DNA of 64,000 bases from Crocinitomicaceae bacterium. GTDB lineage: Bacteria; Bacteroidota; Bacteroidia; Flavobacteriales_D; Crocinitomicaceae. The position numbers and the translations under genes were made by a program. The notes under the pieces were generated by a model. That model worked only from the letters and a program-made list of their open reading frames with translations. It did no database searches and was not told where the DNA came from. Position 1 is the stretch's first letter. Each line of letters starts with the position of its first letter. Shown piece after piece: positions 56,215 to 64,000 of the stretch. The stretch covers positions 190,794 to 254,793 of the forward strand of contig JAJTCM010000004.1 in NCBI GenBank assembly GCA_021325675.1, given 5' to 3'.

Positions 56215-57167
56215 AGAAAATAATTGTTACGGGAGGTGCTGGCTTCATCGGCTCCAATCTGGTGGAGACCCTGCTGAACGATGAACGTGTTTCACACGTC
56301 AGGATAATTGACAATCTTTCCAATGGCTACTACGAAAATATCGTGGAATTTGAATCACATCCGAAATTTGAGTTTTTTAAGGAAGACATTCGCGATTACG
56401 ATAAAATGGTGGAGCTGACAGCCGGTTTTGATGCTGTTTCACACCAGGCGGCACTTGGTTCTGTTCCGCGCTCGATTGAAAACCCGATGATGACCACCCA
56501 GGTGAATATCGACGGGACCCTCAATGTTTTACATGCTGCAGTACACAATAAAATTGAACGCGTTATCCTCGCCTGCTCGTCCAGCACGTATGGAGACAGC
56601 AAGGAACAGCCTAAAGTTGAGGAGCGCATCGGGAAACCGCTGAGCCCTTACGCCGTGACTAAATTTGCCGTTGAGCAATTCGCCGATGTGTTTCACAAAA
56701 CCTATGGCTTAAATTATATCGGATTGCGTTATTTCAATGTTTTCGGTCCCAAACAAAGCCCGACAAACCCATACGCGGCCGTGATCCCGATCTTTTGCAG
56801 GGCTTTCATCGATGGAAAAATCCCGCACATCAACGGCGACGGAACAACATCCCGTGATTTTACTTATGTAGACAATGCCGTACAGGCTAATATGCTCGCT
56901 TTGTTCACCGAAGATGCGAACGCCCTGAACAGTGTTTACAACATGGCTTGCGGTGAACAAACGTCGCTGAACCAAATGGTGGAGATCCTCAACAGGATCA
57001 GTGGAAAATCCATTCAGCCAAGCTACGGCCCCGAGCGCGCCGGTGACGTCAAACATTCGATGGCATCAATTGATAAAATCCGTGAATTTTTAGGATATGA
57101 ACCTAAGGTGAAAATCCGCGAAGGTTTGGAAACGGTGTACAAATGGTACGAGGCGAACGAAAACTGA
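56211..57167 (+). CDS. UDP-N-acetylglucosamine 4-epimerase-like SDR (WbpP/Gne type)
   Basis: The 318-residue protein is an extended SDR with TGGAGFIGSNLVETLL, the segment HQAALGSVPRSIENP, the catalytic SSSTYGD and YAVTKFAVEQFADVF (YxxxK). NVFGPKQSPTNPYAAVIPIF is diagnostic for the WbpP/Gne subgroup that interconverts UDP-GlcNAc and UDP-GalNAc. The substrate is inferred from this similarity. A 32-base gap leads to the Wzz-like gene. Upstream is a leader of almost 200 bases with a predicted hairpin. Confidence 0.88.
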   Translation: MKKIIVTGGAGFIGSNLVETLLNDERVSHVRIIDNLSNGYYENIVEFESHPKFEFFKEDIRDYDKMVELTAGFDAVSHQAALGSVPRSIENPMMTTQVNIDGTLNVLHAAVHNKIERVILACSSSTYGDSKEQPKVEERIGKPLSPYAVTKFAVEQFADVFHKTYGLNYIGLRYFNVFGPKQSPTNPYAAVIPIFCRAFIDGKIPHINGDGTTSRDFTYVDNAVQANMLALFTEDANALNSVYNMACGEQTSLNQMVEILNRISGKSIQPSYGPERAGDVKHSMASIDKIREFLGYEPKVKIREGLETVYKWYEANEN

Positions 57168-57198
57168 TAAGAGATTATTTGAGACTAACAAAAGAGTT

Positions 57199-58221
57199 AT
57201 GAAAGCGAAAAATGATATACAGAGTTTCCTGGGCAAGATAAAAGATTTTGTCCGTCTTCTGTTGGACTACAAGAAAACCGTCATCGTTTTTGTATTGCTG
57301 GGATGCGCTTTAGGAGTAGCAGCCAGCTTTATGTCAAAGAGAACTTATTCTTCGAAGCTGAGCTTTATCCTGGATGACGACAAGGGGCAAAGCGCGCTGA
57401 CTTCCCTGGCGAATACATTTTTGATCGGGTCTTCCAATTCTTCCGGTTTGTTTAATATTTCCGGGATGATCGATTACCTGCAAACGCGCACCGTTGTTGA
57501 AAAAGCCCTGCTCACCCCGGTGAAAAGCTCCAAACAAAGCTATGCACAGCTTTATATCGAAAACGGCGGGCTGAAAGATTTTGCCAAAGAGCATAAGCTT
57601 GTTTACAAAGTGAACGAACCGAGGGAGAAATTTTCCCGGGAGAAAGATAGTTTGCTCGGCGTAATTTTCAAAGAGCTCGAAAAAGAGATCAAAATCGAGC
57701 AGCCGAATATCGAAAGCTCCATTATTTCTATTAAGATGAAGAGCCAGAGTGAGCTTTTCTCCAAAGAGTTCCCGGAAGCCTTGCTCGATGTGGCGGCTGA
57801 AGATTATACGAAGACCAAAACTTCCAAAATTGCCAAGAACGTCAACACGATGCAGCACCAGGCCGATTCGGTGAGAAATGAGCTGAACAGGGCTTTGATG
57901 AGTGCGGCTGTAAAATCTGACGATGTGTTCGGGCTCAACCCGGCCTTTAATTCCCGCAGGGTTCCTTCAACGAAAAGCCAGATCGACGTGCAGGCAAACA
58001 CGGCCATACTCACTGAGCTGGTGAAAAACCTCGAAATTTCCAAGCTGGATTTATTGAACCAAACCCCTTTGATCCAAATCATTGACCGGCCTATTTTGCC
58101 GCTGGAAAACAAAAAAATGGGGAAAGTTAAAGGCTTTGTCATTGGCGGCGTACTGGCATTCATCCTGGTGTCCGTGCTGCTGATCGTCCTCAAAAATTTA
58201 AAAACTGAAGAGAAGAAATGA
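57199..58221 (+). CDS. Wzz-like chain-length determinant protein
   Basis: The 340-residue protein has two membrane helices (about residues 26-46 and 310-332) enclosing a periplasmic, largely helical domain, the layout of Wzz/PCP proteins. SFMSKRTYSSKLSFILDDD resembles the start of that domain. There is no fused kinase domain and no separate tyrosine kinase in the window, so it is a PCP-1 type that could set chain length for a Wzy polymerase. It overlaps wecB by four bases (ATGA). The low sequence identity expected for this family makes the assignment one of topology and context. Confidence 0.8.
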   Translation: MKAKNDIQSFLGKIKDFVRLLLDYKKTVIVFVLLGCALGVAASFMSKRTYSSKLSFILDDDKGQSALTSLANTFLIGSSNSSGLFNISGMIDYLQTRTVVEKALLTPVKSSKQSYAQLYIENGGLKDFAKEHKLVYKVNEPREKFSREKDSLLGVIFKELEKEIKIEQPNIESSIISIKMKSQSELFSKEFPEALLDVAAEDYTKTKTSKIAKNVNTMQHQADSVRNELNRALMSAAVKSDDVFGLNPAFNSRRVPSTKSQIDVQANTAILTELVKNLEISKLDLLNQTPLIQIIDRPILPLENKKMGKVKGFVIGGVLAFILVSVLLIVLKNLKTEEKK

Positions 58222-59339
58222 AAAAATGCTTATTCATATTTGGAACCAGGCCGGAAGCAATCAAGATGGCCCCGGTAATCCACGAGTTTAAAAAAGAAAC
58301 AAGTTTTGACACACGGGTTTGCGTAACTGCCCAGCACCGCGAAATGCTGGACCAGGTGCTCGACTTTTTCAATATTTCAGTGGATTATGACCTGAACCTC
58401 ATGCGCCCGGGCCAAAACCTGTACGGGTTGACAGCGCTCATCATCACGGAGCTGAAAGCTGTACTCGAGGATTTCAACCCGGATTACGTATTCGTTCACG
58501 GTGACACGACAACGACGATGGCTTCCAGCCTGGCAGCTTTTTACAACGGTTCCAAAGTGTGCCACGTAGAAGCCGGTTTGCGGACATTCAACAAGCGTTC
58601 GCCTTTCCCGGAGGAAATCAACCGCGTGGTGACCGGTCATATCGCAGATTATCACTTTGCACCGACGGTTACTTCAGCGGGTAACCTGAAAAACGAAAAC
58701 ATTGCCGAAAAAGATATTTTAATTACCGGTAACACGGTGATCGATGCGCTGATCGAAAGTGTGGAAAAAGTAAATTCCGCTGATTTTACTTCCAATGAGA
58801 TTGAAAAGCTGAAAAAAGTAGCGCAGCTCGACAAGCAAATCATCCTGGTAACCGGCCACCGCCGCGAAAACCACGGGGATGGCTTTTTGAACATTTGCAA
58901 GGCTTTGAAAGAGATCGCGGACACGGCTGAGAATGTACAGATCATTTACCCGGTGCATTTGAACCCGAACGTTCAGAAACCGGTATACGACCTGCTTTCC
59001 AACAACCCGAATATCGCATTGATCGATCCGCTTCCGTATGAAGCTTTCGTTTGGCTGATGGATAAATCGAAACTGATTATCACAGACAGCGGCGGCGTGC
59101 AGGAAGAAGCGCCAAGCCTCGGCAAGCCGGTACTCGTTATGCGCGATACGACGGAAAGACCGGAAGCGGTTGACGCCGGAACAGTAATCCTCGTGGGCAC
59201 CGACCCGGAGCTGATCGTAAAAGAAACGCTCGATTTGCTGGGCAACACGAAAAGATACGAAGAAATGAGCTTGCTCCACAATCCTTACGGGGACGGGGAC
59301 GCCAGCTTGAAAATCAGGAACTTTATCAAAAATTTATAA
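58218..59339 (+). CDS. wecB: UDP-N-acetylglucosamine 2-epimerase (non-hydrolysing)
   Basis: The 373-residue protein makes UDP-ManNAc from UDP-GlcNAc. FGTRPEAIKMAPVI at the N-terminus, VHGDTTTTMASSLAAFY, HVEAGLRTFNKRSPFPEEINR and ITDSGGVQEEAPSLGKPVLVMRDTTERPE are diagnostic for the GT-B-like epimerase family. Its product is oxidised by the enzyme encoded by the next gene. The gene overlaps the Wzz-like gene by four bases. Confidence 0.96.
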   Translation: MKKCLFIFGTRPEAIKMAPVIHEFKKETSFDTRVCVTAQHREMLDQVLDFFNISVDYDLNLMRPGQNLYGLTALIITELKAVLEDFNPDYVFVHGDTTTTMASSLAAFYNGSKVCHVEAGLRTFNKRSPFPEEINRVVTGHIADYHFAPTVTSAGNLKNENIAEKDILITGNTVIDALIESVEKVNSADFTSNEIEKLKKVAQLDKQIILVTGHRRENHGDGFLNICKALKEIADTAENVQIIYPVHLNPNVQKPVYDLLSNNPNIALIDPLPYEAFVWLMDKSKLIITDSGGVQEEAPSLGKPVLVMRDTTERPEAVDAGTVILVGTDPELIVKETLDLLGNTKRYEEMSLLHNPYGDGDASLKIRNFIKNL

Positions 59340-59351
59340 ATAAAAACACCT

Positions 59352-60557
59352 ATGAGTCAAAATGTAGTAATGATCGGTTTAGGTTACATTGGATTGCCTA
59401 CTGCTGCCTTAATCGCCAAAAACCAAATTCATGTTCACGGAGTTGATATCAACCAGCACGTCGTTGATACGATTAACAAAGGACAAATCCATATTGTTGA
59501 GCCTGAGCTTGATATCGCGGTTTCAGACGCAGTAAAAGCCGGCTATCTGAAAGCAGACACCAAGCCAATCGAGGCGGGAGCTTACCTGATTGTGGTGCCA
59601 ACACCTTTCAAAGCGAAAAACGAGCCGGATATTTCTTATGTTGAAGCAGCAACGAAGGCGGTTTTGCCTTTATTGAAAGCAGGCGACCTCTACATCATTG
59701 AATCCACGTCCCCTGTTGGAACGACGGAAAAAATGATGGAGCTGATCTACAGCGAAAGACCGGAGCTGAAAGACCAGTTACATATTGCTTACTGTCCTGA
59801 GCGTGTTTTGCCTGGAAATGTGATGTATGAATTGGTAAACAACGACCGCGTAATCGGTGGTGTGGACGATAAGTCAACGGATAAAGCGATTGAGTTTTAC
59901 AGCCGTTTTGTTTCCGGTAAATTGCACAGAACAAATGCAAGGACTGCCGAAATGTGTAAGCTCGTGGAGAACTCTTCCCGCGACGTACAGATTGCTTTTG
60001 CCAACGAGCTTTCTTTGATCTGCGACAAAGCAGGGATCAATGTCTGGGAGCTGATCGAGCTGGCAAACAAACACCCGCGTGTAAACATCCTGCAGCCTGG
60101 CTGTGGTGTGGGCGGACATTGTATCGCAGTCGACCCGTACTTCATCGTAGCGGAATACCCGATGGAATCCAAAATTATCGGTACGGCGCGTGAAATCAAC
60201 AATTACAAATCTTTCTGGTGTGCGGAGAAAATCCAGAACGCCAAATTGGAGTTTGAATTGAAAAACGGAAGAAAGCCAAGCGTAGCCCTGATGGGACTTG
60301 CTTTCAAACCGGACATCGATGATTTGCGCGAATCCCCGGCGAAATATATTGCCCAGCGTGTTTTGCAAAATAACAGCAACGAAGATCATTACATCGTTGA
60401 GCCGAACGTGGACGAGCACAAAGTTTTCAAGCTGACGGATTATAAAGAGGCAGTAGAAAAAGCGGATATCATTGCTTTCCTGGTGGCCCACAAACAATTC
60501 AAGAACCTCGACCTGAGCGGTAAAACCGTGCTTGATTTCTGCGGGGTGATAAAATAG
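59352..60557 (+). CDS. wecC: UDP-N-acetyl-D-mannosamine dehydrogenase
   Basis: The 401-residue protein belongs to the UDP-glucose/GDP-mannose dehydrogenase superfamily. GLGYIGLPTAALIA is the NAD site, VPTPFKAKNEPD and STSPVGTTEKM are substrate region motifs, and the catalytic cysteine is in QPGCGVGGHCIAVDPYF. WecB just upstream supplies UDP-ManNAc, so the product is UDP-ManNAcA, a uronic acid found in capsules and O-antigens. The GGHCI motif has the expected cysteine. It is followed by the Wzx gene. Confidence 0.95.
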   Translation: MSQNVVMIGLGYIGLPTAALIAKNQIHVHGVDINQHVVDTINKGQIHIVEPELDIAVSDAVKAGYLKADTKPIEAGAYLIVVPTPFKAKNEPDISYVEAATKAVLPLLKAGDLYIIESTSPVGTTEKMMELIYSERPELKDQLHIAYCPERVLPGNVMYELVNNDRVIGGVDDKSTDKAIEFYSRFVSGKLHRTNARTAEMCKLVENSSRDVQIAFANELSLICDKAGINVWELIELANKHPRVNILQPGCGVGGHCIAVDPYFIVAEYPMESKIIGTAREINNYKSFWCAEKIQNAKLEFELKNGRKPSVALMGLAFKPDIDDLRESPAKYIAQRVLQNNSNEDHYIVEPNVDEHKVFKLTDYKEAVEKADIIAFLVAHKQFKNLDLSGKTVLDFCGVIK

Positions 60558-60582
60558 TAATACAAAAGAAGGGGATCCGGGG

Positions 60583-61938
60583 GTGCTGAAGCAAATATTT
60601 AAATACGGTTTTATTGAAGCGATCGCTAAAGGCCTGAATAAGCTGTTGTTTCTCGTTCTCCCGATCTTTATTCACACAATAGATTATGGTAAAATAAGCT
60701 TGCTGGTTTCCATTGAGCTTGTTTTACCTTTCATTACGCTCCTGGGCTTTGATAAAACGGTGATCCGCTTTTACAGCTCCAAGGAGCTTTTCGTGCTTTT
60801 TGAAGATACGATCAACGTATCCATCAAATGGGTGCATATTTTCCTGGCTGCGCTGGTTGGGATCTGCTACCTCGCCGGTTTTAACCACTTTGTGGGGCTC
60901 AATATTTTCCCGGATATTTTCCTGATCCTGCTCCTCGTTTATCTGCAGGGGAAAAACACCATTTTTGTTGGGATGCTGCGTGTGAATGAACAGCACATGG
61001 CCTATTTCAAAAACCGGATCATCCTGCAGTTCTCCAAATTCATTGCAGTGATCCTGTTTACGTATTTTACACGCAGCTACCTGGGGTATCTTTACGGCTC
61101 GATCATCGGGATCCTGATCGTCAACCTGCTGTTTGTGATCCAGTACAAGAACTTCAAGATCATGGGCTCTTTCAGCAAGGAAACGTTCTCCAAGCTGCTG
61201 CTGTTTTCCTGGCCTTTTATTTTCCACGGGGTTTCCATCAACCTTTTGGGAAATGCCGACAAGTTCATCCTGGAATCGTATTTGTCGCTCGAAGAAGTAG
61301 GACTTTATACCTTTGCTTATTCAATCGGGTCGGCGATGATCTTTTCCTTTATTGGTGTTTCGGTTTTCGTTGAGCCGCTGATTTACAAAGAAACAGACGA
61401 TAAAAAACGCAAGCTCCTCGTTGACAAATTTTTGTTCTATACAATGCTTTTCGGGATTCTTGCCTACATAGCGATTTCCTTCATCAGTGATTTTTTTATT
61501 GAAGATATCTATTCTGAAAAATACCGCCAGGTTTCCACGTATATCCCGCTGATTGCGATTTCATACATTATCTATCCCTACTACCTGATGTCGAACTACA
61601 ACCTGACATTTGACAAAAAAACCAAAACGATTGCCTTTGTTTCGATTTTCAACGCGCTGCTCAACATTTTACTGAATGTGCTGTTCGTTCCGAAGTTCGG
61701 GATCATTGCTTCCGTTTTCTCAAACATTGCATCATACATTATCCAATCCATCTTATTCGTATTTGTTTCTTCAAGCTATAAAATGACTAAGGATTTACTG
61801 GAAGTGACGATTTTCGGGTTAATTATTTTCCTGCTGTCTTTTTTCCAGGTGCACTACTTCTTTGTTTCGCTTGTGTTATTAACGTTTACCCTGTATATCT
61901 ACTTATATAAGGTCAAAGGCATTTTAAATGAAAGGTAA
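60583..61938 (+). CDS. Wzx-type polysaccharide flippase
   Basis: The 451-residue protein is an integral membrane protein with about twelve predicted helices, of the MATE/MOP-like polysaccharide synthesis family. FKYGFIEAIAKGLNKLLFLVLPIFIHTIDYGKISLL at the start resembles the conserved first helices of Wzx flippases (GL/AK.LNKLL), and LGNADKFILESYLSLEEVGLYTFAYSIGS near residue 215 matches the domain's internal repeat. It would move lipid-linked repeat units across the inner membrane. The start is GTG at 60583. Eleven bases overlap the polymerase gene. Confidence 0.88.
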   Translation: MLKQIFKYGFIEAIAKGLNKLLFLVLPIFIHTIDYGKISLLVSIELVLPFITLLGFDKTVIRFYSSKELFVLFEDTINVSIKWVHIFLAALVGICYLAGFNHFVGLNIFPDIFLILLLVYLQGKNTIFVGMLRVNEQHMAYFKNRIILQFSKFIAVILFTYFTRSYLGYLYGSIIGILIVNLLFVIQYKNFKIMGSFSKETFSKLLLFSWPFIFHGVSINLLGNADKFILESYLSLEEVGLYTFAYSIGSAMIFSFIGVSVFVEPLIYKETDDKKRKLLVDKFLFYTMLFGILAYIAISFISDFFIEDIYSEKYRQVSTYIPLIAISYIIYPYYLMSNYNLTFDKKTKTIAFVSIFNALLNILLNVLFVPKFGIIASVFSNIASYIIQSILFVFVSSSYKMTKDLLEVTIFGLIIFLLSFFQVHYFFVSLVLLTFTLYIYLYKVKGILNER

Positions 61939-63289
61939 TTACAATACAACGATTGTTTCATTCCTATTATTTATACTGTGTTTTGTTTTTTCGAGGGAAG
62001 AAATAATACAGTACGGCCACTGGCTTTACCTGGCGCAGCTGATTTCGGTATTTTCATTTTATTTCAAGCAGCCAAATAATTTCGTGCTGTTTTTTTCACC
62101 GAGCTTCCTGACAATACTCTACCTGAATATCAGCTTTTGTCTAGGTCATATTGTGGTTTCGCAGGGAATCGGCTTCGATTTAGTGTATTACCGCCTGTTC
62201 AGCCGTTTTGAGAACGTGAACTTCATTACTTTTTTCTTCCTGTTGTGCAGCTGGGTGGTTTTCATTGCCTTTCCCTATAATTCCGTTGACCTGCCGCCCG
62301 CTAAAGAAAAAACACCCGAATATCCGAAAGTGAAGATCATCATTTTGCTGTGTATGCTTTTCGCGCTGAATTTTGTTTCGATCGATTTGTCCTTCCTCGG
62401 TGGCGGAGGTGATTTCAGCTACGTGTTCAAGCTGGCGATTGCCATCATCATCGTAAAATTGGTTTCAGACCAGAAATTATTGGTCAAGCTGGTTTATTAC
62501 ATGCTGGTGATTGCGGTTTTCCTGATGGGCAACTTCAACAGCAAGCGTGAAATCATGTATGTTTTGATCCTGATGCTGTTTTACGAATTTGCTAAAAACC
62601 GGGTCCAGTTTAAATTGAAGATGCGCCAGTTTCTCTTCGCGGTTGGTGGGTTCTCGCTGGTCTTTGCGATGATCATCGTTTCGTCGATCATGCGGGGCTA
62701 TGGAAATTTCAATGTGAAAAACCCGCTGGAAGCAGCAACACACGTGTTTGATTATGTTGGCTCGGATTATGCGATGGACGCCATGGTAGCCAACTTTGAG
62801 CTCGCGCCGGTTTACGGAAATTCCAGCAATGCCATCAACTATGTGTACAGCGGCGACGTCGATGTTCTATACGGCTCAACATTCTACAAATTTTTCTTCA
62901 TCCCAATCCCGCGGAGCATTTTGGAGGATAAGCCGAACAGCATGATCGACACTTATACGCAGCGTTTTTCACCCAGCTTTCGCTCGATTGGGGGATCCTT
63001 CCCGATTGTGATCTACGCCGAAAGCTTCTGGAATTTTTTCTACCTGGCGCCGGTGTTCCTCTTTTTCCTCTTCAAGTTTCTCAATATCTTTTACCTGAAG
63101 ATGGTCCGCTCGGTTTATGAAAAAAAAATGATAGTCAGGGACCTTTTCCTGATTTATTTATATGTAACGATTATCCAGTTTATCCGGGGTTCGGGGATCG
63201 AAATCTGGCTGATTTATGGAATTTTATCGTTACCGGTAATTTATTTTATATTAAAAGTGTTTAATTTAAAGACAGATGAACAGGATTAA
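61928..63289 (+). CDS. O-antigen polymerase-like membrane protein (Wzy type)
   Basis: The 453-residue protein is highly hydrophobic with ten to twelve helices and a large loop of about residues 235-345 (IMRGYGNFNVKNPLEAATHVFDYVG to FFIPIPRSILEDKPNSMIDTYTQRFSPSFRSIGGS). Oligosaccharide repeat-unit polymerases have such a loop and sequences like these, with conserved arginines. It follows a Wzx gene, which supports the role of a Wzy that joins repeat units in the periplasm. Identity is low in this family, so the call rests on topology and context. It overlaps Wzx by 11 bases. Confidence 0.75.
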   Translation: MKGNYNTTIVSFLLFILCFVFSREEIIQYGHWLYLAQLISVFSFYFKQPNNFVLFFSPSFLTILYLNISFCLGHIVVSQGIGFDLVYYRLFSRFENVNFITFFFLLCSWVVFIAFPYNSVDLPPAKEKTPEYPKVKIIILLCMLFALNFVSIDLSFLGGGGDFSYVFKLAIAIIIVKLVSDQKLLVKLVYYMLVIAVFLMGNFNSKREIMYVLILMLFYEFAKNRVQFKLKMRQFLFAVGGFSLVFAMIIVSSIMRGYGNFNVKNPLEAATHVFDYVGSDYAMDAMVANFELAPVYGNSSNAINYVYSGDVDVLYGSTFYKFFFIPIPRSILEDKPNSMIDTYTQRFSPSFRSIGGSFPIVIYAESFWNFFYLAPVFLFFLFKFLNIFYLKMVRSVYEKKMIVRDLFLIYLYVTIIQFIRGSGIEIWLIYGILSLPVIYFILKVFNLKTDEQD

Positions 63290-64000
63290 GCTGGTTATTT
63301 TGTACCAGGTCATATTTTCGTACAGGTTGCCGATCTACAACCGCATTTCCAATATTCCGGGAATCGATTTTGAATTGTGGCACTGCCCGGACATGCCCGG
63401 AACTAAAAAAATGAATGCCAAAGGGGCGAAAAATTTCAAAACCCGGGTGCTGCGCACCGTTTTCAAGAAGTTTCAGACGAACAATTCGGACAACGTCATG
63501 CCCGTGAGCTTTTTCCTGTTTACGAAGCTGGTTTTCAAAAACCCGCAAATCGTTTTGTCTGAAGGGACTTCCTCGATCTACAACAGCAGCATTGCTTTTC
63601 TTTACTGTAAGATTTTTCGCAAAAAATTCATCTGGTGGAGCTTAGGCGAATTAAAAAACCGCGAATACCAGGGCTTACGCAAAAAGCTCAATTCCTGGGT
63701 CCAGTATATCGAAAAAAACGCCGATGCGATTTTTACTTACAGCTCGCAGGGGGAACAGTATTTCCTGCGCCAGGGCATCAAGCCGGAAAAAATTTTCAAA
63801 GCGGTGAACGTGATTGATACCGACATTCGCCTGGAACAGATCAGCAAGCTGGATGCTTCGCAATTGAAGCGGGACGATAAATTCAACCTCGTGTTTGTAG
63901 GCTCTATTATCCAGGAGAAAAACCTGAAGCTCGTTTTCCAGGTGCTTTCAAAACTTCACGCCAAACACCCGGATGCTTTCCGTTTTCACATTATCGGCGA
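63276..64000 (+). CDS. Glycosyltransferase (GT-B, family 4), cut by window edge
   Basis: ATG at 63276 overlaps the end of the polymerase gene by 14 bases, and the frame stays open to the end of the window (241 full codons). The start MNRIKLVILYQVIFSYRLPIYNRIS matches the N-terminal domain of capsule glycosyltransferases that have a Y-R-xP-Y turn, and the middle contains the FTYSSQGEQYFLRQGI segment. VFVGSIIQEKNLKLVFQVLSKL near residue 210 resembles the beginning of the donor domain. The C-terminal EX7E half is missing because the window ends. It belongs to the capsule operon, and its donor sugar is unknown. Confidence 0.8.
   Translation, partial: MNRIKLVILYQVIFSYRLPIYNRISNIPGIDFELWHCPDMPGTKKMNAKGAKNFKTRVLRTVFKKFQTNNSDNVMPVSFFLFTKLVFKNPQIVLSEGTSSIYNSSIAFLYCKIFRKKFIWWSLGELKNREYQGLRKKLNSWVQYIEKNADAIFTYSSQGEQYFLRQGIKPEKIFKAVNVIDTDIRLEQISKLDASQLKRDDKFNLVFVGSIIQEKNLKLVFQVLSKLHAKHPDAFRFHIIG

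Overview
The window is a contiguous piece of a Bacteroidota chromosome, most likely of the class Flavobacteriia (Fluviicola or Crocinitomicaceae-like). This is inferred from three secreted proteins with type IX secretion (T9SS) C-terminal sorting domains, many promoters of the Bacteroidota type (TTTG-N19-TAnnTTTG), the general absence of Shine-Dalgarno sequences, and Bacteroidota families such as DUF4301, DUF2795 and choice-of-anchor B. I recognise 59 protein genes (two cut by the window edges). I see no rRNA, tRNA, insertion sequence, prophage or CRISPR array. No gap between genes exceeds 300 bases.

Layout. (1) 1-4687: the end of a polysaccharide cluster, with a glycosyltransferase, an O-antigen ligase/polymerase-like membrane protein, a GT2 enzyme, a DegT-type sugar aminotransferase and a PglC-like initiating sugar transferase. 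(2) 4700-13800: mixed genes, including a DUF486 membrane protein, an NAD-dependent epimerase, a leucine-rich repeat lipoprotein, a MuiA-like DUF4139 protein, a DUF5060 glycoside-hydrolase-like protein beside a radical SAM/SPASM protein, and a RidA-family protein. (3) 13800-30045: surface proteins (a CUB/FN3 repeat protein, a PKD protein, a choice-of-anchor B protein) interspersed with metabolism: an atypical SDR, deoC with one complete and one half-length aldehyde dehydrogenase, a DtxR-type regulator, a TPR histidine kinase and a cold-shock protein. (4) 30115-33547: a tightly packed run of a polyprenyl-phosphate GT2, a geranylgeranyl-reductase-like flavoprotein, a HAD phosphatase and a YwqK/MORN protein. 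(5) 33600-47250: housekeeping genes, including a PduO-type cobalamin adenosyltransferase, miaE, a hisS-hutH operon with cell-surface enzymes, an M1 aminopeptidase and a second YwqK/MORN protein. (6) 47360-64000: a second large polysaccharide cluster. It holds a FlaA1/CapD-like 4,6-dehydratase, an SLBB export protein, rfbA-rfbC-rfbB, a UDP-GlcNAc 4-epimerase, a Wzz-like protein, wecB-wecC, a Wzx flippase, a Wzy-like polymerase and a glycosyltransferase.

How the genes work together. Clusters 1 and 6 together encode most of a Wzx/Wzy-dependent polysaccharide system. Predicted precursors are dTDP-4-keto-6-deoxyglucose derivatives, UDP-ManNAcA, UDP-GalNAc and probably a UDP-4-amino-4,6-dideoxy sugar. 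The last pathway would be split between the two clusters. RfbD and a Wzc-type tyrosine kinase are not in the window.

The most unusual signal is not a gene. About ten intergenic regions carry imperfect inverted repeats whose arms are built from degenerate 7-bp or 8-bp units in strict register. There are at least four sequence families (GTCT heptads, TGGAAAA heptads, GCTAAT octads, ACATAG octads). Other points of interest are a half-length aldehyde dehydrogenase paralogue without the catalytic domain, an SDR with both Tyr and Lys of the active site replaced, a 36-residue membrane peptide gene coupled by ATGA to a T9SS cargo gene, and the pairing of a polyprenyl-phosphate glycosyltransferase with a geranylgeranyl-reductase-like enzyme.
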